In this document: positions 1-5,194 of the stretch, one piece after another | How the letters are laid out: every line of letters starts with the position of its first letter | Numbering within the stretch: the stretch's first letter is position 1 | Assembly (NCBI GenBank): GCA_900756725.1 | Contig: CAAELJ010000092.1 | Coordinates: 1-7,688, forward strand | DNA length: 7,688 nucleotides | Source: an uncultured Collinsella sp. | GTDB lineage: Bacteria > Actinomycetota > Coriobacteriia > Coriobacteriales > Coriobacteriaceae | Direction: 5' to 3' | Program-made: the position numbers and the translations under genes | The notes under the pieces: generated by a model | What the model was told of the DNA's origin: nothing | Database searches by the model: none | The model's input: only the letters and a program-made list of their open reading frames with translations

Positions 1-42
1 CGAGAAGCACCACATGCATCTCAATCCCGATCGATAATGCGC

Positions 43-68
43 GCGGCGCGAAGCGCCAAACGCGCCGC
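43..68. repeat. GC-rich inverted repeat downstream of ppc
   Basis: The arms at 43-50 (GCGGCGCG) and 61-68 (CGCGCCGC) are perfect complements around a 10-base loop. An alternative smaller hairpin, GGCGC-GAA-GCGCC, lies at 45-57. The same GCGCGAAGCGC-type core recurs at 90-102. No coding region is visible from 1 to 157. This hairpin may be a back-up terminator for ppc or a small intergenic repeat; it has no clear T-run after it on either strand. Confidence 0.4.
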
Positions 69-85
69 CGGGACAGACCCCATCC

Positions 86-104
86 AAAACGCGCGAAGCG
101 CGCC
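86..104 (-). terminator. probable rho-independent terminator of ppc
   Basis: Read on the minus strand, CGCGC (102-98), loop TTC and GCGCG (94-90) form a short GC-only hairpin followed at once by TTTT (89-86). It starts about 55 bases after the ppc stop codon. The stem is short and the T-run is only four bases, so termination may be partial. The second hairpin at 43-68 could add to it. Confidence 0.5.
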
Positions 105-157
105 ATTAATTCCCCCAGCAGTAATCCACTGAAGACCGGACATCGCAGGGCTATCGA

Positions 158-2971
158 TTACCCCGTGTTCTGCAGTCCTGCCGAGACGCCGGTCACAGTC
201 GAAAGAATCAGGCTCATGTACTCGGCCTTCTTCTCCTCGGCCATCTCGTCCTGGTTCATACGCACCTCGCGAAGGGCGCGGACCTGGGCGATGGACAGGG
301 CGTCGACGTAGGGGTTACGCACGCGAACGGCGCAGCCGAGCACGCGACGACGCTGCAGCGGCCATTCATCACCGACGATGGCAAGGACCCACTTACGCGT
401 GAGCTGCATCTCGGTAAAGACCTTCTCGGACAGATCCTGGCGATCGCCCAGGTGCAGATACATCTTGGCGATGCGCTGATCGGTCTTGGCGATCGACATC
501 TCAATATTGTCGATAAAGGTGCGGAAGAACGGCCACTCTTGGTAGGCAGCCTTGAGCTGGTCAAGATCGCCAAGCTGCTCGCAGGCGGTGCCCAGGCCGT
601 ACCAAGCGGCCAGGTTAATGCGCGCCTGGCTCCAGCTGAAGATCCACGGAATGGTACGCAGGTCGTCGAGTGACTTCGCACCCAGACCGCGCTTGGCCGG
701 ACGCGAGCCGATCGGCAGCAGACCGACCTCGGTCAGCGGCGTCACGGTCGAGAACCACGGTGTAAAGTCCTCGGTGTTCAGCAGGTCCAGATAGCGCTCG
801 TGGCTTGCGGTGTTGAGCTTCTCGGCCATATCCCAGAACTTCTGCGTGGTCTCGGTGTTGGTCTTCTCGACACTCGGGGCCGACTGCAAAAGCGTTGCGG
901 CAGCAACGGACTCAACATGGCGCTGAGCCAGCGTGCGGTTGCCGTAACGGGCAAAGATGACCTCGCCCTGCTCGGTGAGCTTAAAGAAGCAGTTGACCGA
1001 ACCCTTGGGCTGCGCCAGCACGGCCTTGTTGGCCGGGCCGCCACCACGGCCCACGGCACCGCCGCGACCGTGCATGAGCACCAGGTCGATATCGTTCTTC
1101 TCGGCCCACTTGGCGATGCGCTCCTGCGCGGAGTGCAGCGCGAGCATGGCCGTGGTAGGACCGGCGTCCTTGGAGGAGTCGGAATAGCCCAGCATGACCT
1201 CCATGCGGCGGTTGGTCTGGGCAAGGCGCTTTTGCACCACGGGCAGCGTAAGCATCTGGTCGAGCACGTCGACGCAGCCCTCGAGGTCCTCGAGCTGCTC
1301 GAACAGCGGGATCACGTCGAGCTCGGGGACATCCTCCTCGTGTGCAAAGGACAGGTGGGCAAGCTCAAAGACGTCGGCCACATGCTGGGCACTCTTGGTA
1401 AACGAGATGATGTAGCGGTGCGCCATCTTCTTGCCGTAGCGCTTTTGGATGGAGCCGATAGCGCGGAAGGTATCGATGACCTCGCGCGTCATGGGCTGCA
1501 GGTCGCCATGGATACCGTTCTTGTGGATATCCTTGAGGGCGCGGGCGTGCACCACGGAGTGCTGACGGAACTCCATCTCGACCATATGGAAGCCGAAGGA
1601 CTCGACCTGCCAGATGATGGTCTGGACCGGACCGTAGGCGGCACGGACGGCACCGCAGGCAGCAAGCGAACGCTGGACGACGCGCAGGTCATCCAGGAAC
1701 TCGTCGGCGCTGTGGTACATGGTGTCGGTGATACGGCGCACAGTGGCGTTCAGACGGTCGGCCATGACGAGCATGACGGCACGATGCGGCTCGTGCTCGG
1801 AGATCAGCTCGGCACGGGCCGTGTACTGGGTGCTCATCTCGACCTGATGGTTCCACAGGTTGATGAGCTCGGCAGACGGCTTGCTGTAGGTGGCCTCGAG
1901 CGTGAGGTTGCGGCCGATGCGGCGGCACTTGTCCTCGAGCTTGAGCACCATGTGGGTGAAGTACTTGGCGGCGACTTCGCGGCTCACCTTGGCGGTGACG
2001 TTGGGGTTGCCGTCGCGGTCGGAGCCGATCCAGCTGCCGGGATGGAAGAATGCTGGGCACAGCGGCGGCACGGTGCCGGCCTTGTCGCCCAGCACCCAGT
2101 CGTCAAAACGACGATAGATGACGGGGATAACGTCGAACAGCGTGTTATCGAAGATGTCGATGATGGTATCGGCTTCCTCGACCGGCGTGGGCTTCTTGAG
2201 CGCGATGGGGCTCGTACGCACCAGGGCGTCGATCTCCTGCAGCATATGGCGCTCGTTCTCCACCAGGTCGGAGCCGCCCAGACGCGGACGCTCCTCCAGC
2301 AGGTTGGAGATACGGCGAATCTTGCCCTCGACGGCCTTACGACGGGCCTCGGTGGGATGTGCGGTAAAGACAGGGTGGAACTCAAGCTTGCCGAGCAGCT
2401 CATTGGCGCCCTCGACACCCATCTCGTTTACCAACTGGTGATAGGCGACGGTGAGTTCGTTGGCGGGATCGACCTCGGTATCGGTCGATGCGCCGGCCTC
2501 GCGCTCGCGCAGCTGCGCCACACGGTAGTTCTCCTCCGACAGGTTTGCCAAGTGGAAGAAGCTCGTAAAGGCGCGAACGATGACCTGCTGCTTATCGAGC
2601 GGCAGGCTGTCAATCAGATCGACGACTTCGCGAAACGCCACGGCGGTGGGCTCGTCGGCAGTGGGCACGCCCTGCTCGTCAACGGACTCGTCGGCAGCGC
2701 GGCTACCGGGGTTGCCAGCATTGGCCACAATCTCGGCTGTCAAAATCTTGTCGAACAGGTCCGCGATCTCGGGATCATACTCGCTAAGCACACGACGTTC
2801 CAGGCGCAGGAACAGCGCCAGATTATCGCGCAGCTCCTCGGGGATCTCGATCTCGGCGAGACGCTCCCTGGACTCGGCATTCGAGCCGATTCGGTTAACG
2901 AGGCGGTTGACCACGGCAGCGACGCGCGCCGCGGCTTCGGGTACAGACTGGTTGCTTAGGTTCTCAGCCAC
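158..2971 (-). CDS. ppc: phosphoenolpyruvate carboxylase
   Basis: This enzyme converts phosphoenolpyruvate and bicarbonate to oxaloacetate and phosphate in the cytosol, refilling the C4 pool for amino acids or for fumarate/succinate formation. Numbered from the GTG at 2971 (937 residues), it has TAHPTEARRK with catalytic-site His205, GSDRDGNP at 316-323, GYSDSSKDAG with Lys601, HGRGGAVGRGG with His634, Arg636 and Arg642, GSRPAKR near 755, Arg772 in LRTIPW, and the C-terminal QNTG. Lys829, Arg885, Arg642 and Asn935 match the residues that bind the inhibitor aspartate in the E. coli enzyme, so aspartate feedback is inferred. It is about 55 residues longer than the E. coli protein (883), mainly through acidic N-terminal insertions around residues 87-110 and 157-170. 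The ORF also has an in-frame ATG at 2983 (941 residues); the GTG is preferred because GGGAGG lies four bases before it, whereas AAGGAGG is only one base from the ATG. It appears monocistronic. Confidence 0.97.
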   Translation of the reverse strand: MAENLSNQSVPEAAARVAAVVNRLVNRIGSNAESRERLAEIEIPEELRDNLALFLRLERRVLSEYDPEIADLFDKILTAEIVANAGNPGSRAADESVDEQGVPTADEPTAVAFREVVDLIDSLPLDKQQVIVRAFTSFFHLANLSEENYRVAQLREREAGASTDTEVDPANELTVAYHQLVNEMGVEGANELLGKLEFHPVFTAHPTEARRKAVEGKIRRISNLLEERPRLGGSDLVENERHMLQEIDALVRTSPIALKKPTPVEEADTIIDIFDNTLFDVIPVIYRRFDDWVLGDKAGTVPPLCPAFFHPGSWIGSDRDGNPNVTAKVSREVAAKYFTHMVLKLEDKCRRIGRNLTLEATYSKPSAELINLWNHQVEMSTQYTARAELISEHEPHRAVMLVMADRLNATVRRITDTMYHSADEFLDDLRVVQRSLAACGAVRAAYGPVQTIIWQVESFGFHMVEMEFRQHSVVHARALKDIHKNGIHGDLQPMTREVIDTFRAIGSIQKRYGKKMAHRYIISFTKSAQHVADVFELAHLSFAHEEDVPELDVIPLFEQLEDLEGCVDVLDQMLTLPVVQKRLAQTNRRMEVMLGYSDSSKDAGPTTAMLALHSAQERIAKWAEKNDIDLVLMHGRGGAVGRGGGPANKAVLAQPKGSVNCFFKLTEQGEVIFARYGNRTLAQRHVESVAAATLLQSAPSVEKTNTETTQKFWDMAEKLNTASHERYLDLLNTEDFTPWFSTVTPLTEVGLLPIGSRPAKRGLGAKSLDDLRTIPWIFSWSQARINLAAWYGLGTACEQLGDLDQLKAAYQEWPFFRTFIDNIEMSIAKTDQRIAKMYLHLGDRQDLSEKVFTEMQLTRKWVLAIVGDEWPLQRRRVLGCAVRVRNPYVDALSIAQVRALREVRMNQDEMAEEKKAEYMSLILSTVTGVSAGLQNTG

Positions 2972-2991
2972 GTTTCCTCCCATTCCTCCTT
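2972..2991 (-). promoter_or_regulatory. doubled ribosome-binding region of ppc
   Basis: On the minus strand AAGGAGG (2991-2985) is followed after one base by ATG (2983-2981). The first codons of that ORF themselves contain GGGAGG (2981-2976), which lies four bases before an in-frame GTG (2971-2969). The first Shine-Dalgarno sequence is too close to the ATG for normal use and 13 bases from the GTG. The second is well placed for the GTG, so initiation at the GTG is the better reading. Confidence 0.55.
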
Positions 2992-3015
2992 CTATGCACG
3001 TAACATGCGGTATTC

Positions 3016-3021
3016 ATTATA
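3016..3021 (-). promoter_or_regulatory. -10 box of the ppc promoter
   Basis: The minus strand reads TATAAT, a perfect sigma-70-type -10 hexamer, about 45 bases before the ppc start. The expected -35 position, 17-18 bases upstream (near 3039-3045), reads TGTCGA or GTCGAA and matches the consensus poorly. This suggests a promoter that may need an activator. A pair of GTATTT/AAATAC-type repeats covers the -35 region and the bases upstream of it. Confidence 0.6.
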
Positions 3022-3028
3022 GGCGCTT

Positions 3029-3117
3029 GAGAAATACTTTCGACACTGATTGCGCTTTACCACACAAAAGTATTTTCTGCATTGCAAGGGTTTTTGCTCT
3101 AAATGGTCGTATTTCTC
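3029..3117. repeat. repeated AAATAC/GTATTT half-sites upstream of ppc
   Basis: AAATACTTT (3032-3040) and AAAGTATTT (3067-3075) are perfect inverted copies 26 bases apart. A third site, GTATTTCTC (3109-3117), is the exact reverse complement of GAGAAATAC (3029-3037). On the minus strand two loosely matching direct copies (CAATGCAGAAAATACTTTT and CAGTGTCGAAAGTATTTCT, 13 of 19 identical) start 36 bases apart. They lie over and upstream of the ppc -35 region, so a regulator-binding role is possible but unproven. The stretch is AT-rich, which raises the chance of random matches. Confidence 0.35.
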
Positions 3118-3130
3118 GGTGGACGGCATA

Positions 3131-3170
3131 CACAAACGGGGGCATTCCGCATAAATGCGAAACACCCCCG
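3131..3170 (-). terminator. rho-independent terminator of hisS
   Basis: On the minus strand a stem begins with CGGGGG (3170-3165) and ends with CCCCCG (3142-3137). The inner part, around GCAT/ATGC, also pairs, giving up to 16 base pairs with three G-T wobbles and a tiny loop. TTTGTGT follows. It lies about 60 bases after the hisS stop. A smaller perfect hairpin, CGCTCG-N3-CGAGCG, at 3178-3192 lies between the stop and this terminator. The structure separates hisS from ppc, which has its own promoter. Confidence 0.85.
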
Positions 3171-3229
3171 TAACAATCGCTCGTCGCGAGCGGGACATGT
3201 TAGCGGGTCCGCAGCTCAAAAATCATGCG

Positions 3230-4543
3230 CTACAGACGCTCGCGAACCGCCTCGACGACGTTGGCCAGATCGACGAGAACCTCGTCATGGCTCTCCATGT
3301 CGCGCACCTTGACCTTGCCGGCGGCAAGCTCGTCGCCGCCCAGGACCAGGATGAGCTTGGCGCCCACCTTATCGGCCTGCTTAAACTGGGCTTTGAGCGA
3401 ACGGCCCTGATAGTCGGCCTCGGTCACAATCCCTGCGGCGCGAAGCTCCTGCGTAATGGCAAAGACGTTCTGGCGCAGCTCCTTGCCTGCGTTGGCGACA
3501 TAGACGCACGGGGCCTCCTCGGCACCCAGATCGCTGCCAAAGGCCTGCAGGGCCAGCAGGGCGCGCTCAAAACCGACGGCAAAGCCGACGCCTGCCGTGG
3601 GCTTGCCACCCTCGAGCTCGACCAGGCCGTCGTAGCGGCCGCCGCCGCCGATGGAGCCGACGCCGGCGCCAGGGGCCTCGACCTCAAAGACAGTACGGGT
3701 GTAGTAGTCCAGGCCGCGCACCAAGGTGGGATCCTCGACATACTCGATACCGGCGGCATCCAGATAGCGCTTGACTTGCTCGTAGTGCTCGCGGCACTCG
3801 TCGCACAGGTTGTCGCCCATCAGCGGAGCGTTGGCCATGATCTCGCGGCAATGGTCGTTCTTGCAGTCGAAGGCGCGCAGCGGGTTGAGCTCGGCGCGCT
3901 CGCGGCACTCGTCGCACATCTCGTCGGCGTGGTCGAGAATGAACTGCTTAACCTGCTCGCGATAGGCCGGACGGCACTGCGCATCGCCCATCGAGTTAAT
4001 GAGCAGACGGAGCTTGGAAAGATCGAAGCCCAGGCGCTTGTAGAACTCCATGAGCATGATGATGCACTCGGCGTCTGCCGCCGGATCGGGAGCGCCGAGC
4101 CACTCGATGCCCACCTGGTGAAACTGGCGCAGGCGACCCTTCTGGGGACGCTCGCCACGGAACATGGCCTCGGCATAGTACGCCTTAAACGGCGTGGAGC
4201 CCTGGGGCACTAGGTTGTTCTCCACGACGGCGCGCACCACACCGGCCGTGCCCTCGGGACGAAGGGCCAGGCGCTGCTTGGGCTTAAGCTTGGTGTCGGT
4301 GCCCTCGGTAAAGACGCGCTCCAGGTTGGCGCCGCTAAACACGCGGAACATCTCCTTGCGCACGACGTCGGTCGACTGGCCGATACCGTGGACAAACACG
4401 TCAACCTGCTCGATCGCGGGCGTCTCGATGGGCTTAAAGCCAAACGGCTCGAACACGCCGGCAGCAATCTGCTGCATCTTTTGCCAGGCGCGCATCTCGG
4501 CGCCGATAAGGTCGCGGGTTCCCTCCGCCTTCTGTGCCTGCAT
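3230..4543 (-). CDS. hisS: histidyl-tRNA synthetase
   Basis: This class II aminoacyl-tRNA synthetase attaches histidine to tRNA-His in the cytosol and is essential for translation. The 437-residue protein carries class II motif 1 (around FGFKPIETPAIEQ, 34-46), motif 2 (FRGERPQKGRLRQFHQVG, 128-145), the histidine-specific segment LVRGLDYYTRTVFEVEA (274-290), motif 3 (GVGFAVGFERALLAL, 318-332) and a C-terminal anticodon-binding domain from about 345. The insertion domain has six cysteines in paired arrangement (Cys210/213, 227/232, 247/250), a metal-binding-like pattern known in one subgroup of bacterial HisRS. The ORF can be extended to a TTG at 4549, but the ATG at 4543 is preferred because AAAGGTG lies about seven bases before it. 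Length is normal. It has its own -10 box and terminator. The short leader leaves no room for a T-box. Confidence 0.97.
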   Translation of the reverse strand: MQAQKAEGTRDLIGAEMRAWQKMQQIAAGVFEPFGFKPIETPAIEQVDVFVHGIGQSTDVVRKEMFRVFSGANLERVFTEGTDTKLKPKQRLALRPEGTAGVVRAVVENNLVPQGSTPFKAYYAEAMFRGERPQKGRLRQFHQVGIEWLGAPDPAADAECIIMLMEFYKRLGFDLSKLRLLINSMGDAQCRPAYREQVKQFILDHADEMCDECRERAELNPLRAFDCKNDHCREIMANAPLMGDNLCDECREHYEQVKRYLDAAGIEYVEDPTLVRGLDYYTRTVFEVEAPGAGVGSIGGGGRYDGLVELEGGKPTAGVGFAVGFERALLALQAFGSDLGAEEAPCVYVANAGKELRQNVFAITQELRAAGIVTEADYQGRSLKAQFKQADKVGAKLILVLGGDELAAGKVKVRDMESHDEVLVDLANVVEAVRERL

Positions 4544-4585
4544 GGGCAAACACCTTTCTTTTGTATCGCGTCATAGGTAGTGGAC

Positions 4586-4591
4586 ATTATA
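4586..4591 (-). promoter_or_regulatory. -10 box of the hisS promoter
   Basis: The minus strand reads TATAAT, a perfect -10 hexamer 42 bases before the hisS ATG, predicting a leader of roughly 35 bases. With a 17-base spacer the -35 position (4609-4614) reads CGCCGC, which falls inside the first inverted-repeat arm and has no resemblance to TTGACA. The promoter therefore depends on its -10 box, on an unseen activator, or on flanking sequence. Confidence 0.6.
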
Positions 4592-4603
4592 CGGCACAAA
4601 CAC

Positions 4604-4673
4604 AAACAGCGGCGGTGCGTCTGACCGAACGAGGGTATGGGGACTCGTTCGGCCTGACGCACCGCCGCTGTTT
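4604..4673. repeat. long inverted repeat 1 (30-bp arms)
   Basis: The arms 4604-4633 and 4644-4673 are complementary at 28 of 30 positions around the 10-base loop GGTATGGGGA; the outer part is AAACAGCGGCGGTGCGTC. On the minus strand the stem is followed by TTTGTGTTTGTG, so it could act as a rho-independent terminator for the upstream amidohydrolase/MFS transcript just before the hisS promoter. It is unusually long for a simple terminator and begins a run of three such structures. No protein-coding signal is seen between 4550 and 4786. Confidence 0.8.
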
Positions 4674-4675
4674 GC

Positions 4676-4737
4676 GATCCGCTTTCCTCCGTCCCCTTCG
4701 GATCACGTGATCTGTTGGGGACGGAGGAAAACGGATC
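4676..4737. repeat. long inverted repeat 2 (21-bp arms)
   Basis: The arms 4676-4696 and 4717-4737 match as inverted copies at 20 of 21 positions; the right arm contains GGGGACGGAGGAAAACGG. The 20-base loop holds a perfect 12-base palindrome, GATCACGTGATC (4701-4712), so the structure could form a stem topped by a second stem. It starts two bases after inverted repeat 1. No T-run follows on either strand, so a simple terminator is unlikely. It may be a dispersed intergenic repeat or a remnant of a small non-autonomous mobile element. Confidence 0.8.
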
Positions 4738-4750
4738 ATTTCGTAGGCCC

Positions 4751-4810
4751 GTGACCGCCTTGGAAACCGAATGATGGTACGAGCATCTATTCGGCTTCCA
4801 GGGCGGCCAC
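4751..4810. repeat. long inverted repeat 3 (22-bp arms), overlapping the MFS remnant
   Basis: The arms 4751-4772 and 4789-4810 are complementary at 19 of 22 positions around a 16-base loop. The inner part pairs CCGAAT with ATTCGG. The right arm supplies the last seven codons and part of the stop codon of the truncated MFS gene. Its central 30 bases (4766-4795) align without gaps to the centre of inverted repeat 1 (4624-4653) at 21 of 30 positions, so the two are probably diverged copies of one hairpin element. Confidence 0.7.
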
Positions 4811-5155
4811 AAACAGAACGGGGCAAACAGAAAAGAGCACGTAGACCTGCCACAGTTCACCGACAAGGCTCATGCCGGCAAGAACGGCAGAGGTGGCGAT
4901 TACAGTGAGGGAGCCCAAAACGCGACCGCTTACTTTATCGGCAACATGACCGATCACAAGTGAGCCGATAACGCTCACCACGGTGGAGATGGCGTTGGAG
5001 ATGTTGTACTGCGCAAGCGTGATGCCCAGGTCGCTGACGACGAGCGGCTGAAACAGGCTCATGCAGTTAACGAAAATCGTGTAGCACGTGGCCATGATGA
5101 CAAAGCCGGAAGCCACCACGAGCCAGCCGGGGAAGAACTTACGCTGCTGGGACAT
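4787..5155 (-). pseudogene. truncated MFS transporter (N-terminal remnant)
   Basis: This 122-residue reading frame matches the start of a major facilitator superfamily permease, a membrane transporter normally of about 400 residues with 12 helices. Hydrophobic segments lie at about 8-29, 52-69, 80-98 and 101-118. The loop after the second segment has GHVADKVSGR (69-78), which fits MFS motif A between helices 2 and 3. The frame ends with AALEAE inside inverted repeat 3, and no continuation of the MFS fold is visible in any frame to the left. The gene has thus lost about two thirds of its length and is unlikely to transport anything. The start at 5155 is chosen because AAGGAG lies four bases before the ATG; a longer frame to 5185 has no such site. 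It begins 39 bases after the amidohydrolase stop, probably on the same transcript. The original substrate is unknown. A short functional membrane peptide cannot be excluded. Confidence 0.8.
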
Positions 5156-5194
5156 ACTGCTCCTTTTTAAACAAACGAGTAGCAAGATTGGGTG

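Noticed and set aside
800..2959. Very long plus-strand open frame (719 codons) opposite ppc
   Set aside because: It is the antisense of a clearly conserved gene. High-GC coding DNA often leaves the opposite frame open. The product has no recognisable domain and no good ribosome-binding site was seen.
3155..4213. Plus-strand open frame of 352 codons opposite hisS
   Set aside because: It is an antisense shadow of hisS, starts in the terminator region, and its low-complexity Leu/Ala/Gly/Val-rich translation resembles no family.
3230..4549. TTG start giving hisS two extra residues
   Set aside because: The AAAGGTG Shine-Dalgarno sequence is properly spaced for the ATG at 4543 and too close to the TTG.
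4544..4786. A T-box or other amino-acid-responsive leader for hisS
   Set aside because: The -10 box lies only 42 bases before the start, leaving a leader of about 35 bases. No specifier hairpin or T-box consensus is visible, and the hairpins lie upstream of the promoter.
4604..4810. An insertion sequence or CRISPR array in the repeat block
   Set aside because: No transposase frame is present, and the three hairpins differ in arm sequence and spacing, unlike the regular direct repeats of a CRISPR array.
4210..4866. Minus-strand frame running from the MFS remnant through the hairpin block into hisS
   Set aside because: It spans the inverted repeats and continues out of frame into hisS. The predicted peptide is a translation of repeats and has no coding signature.
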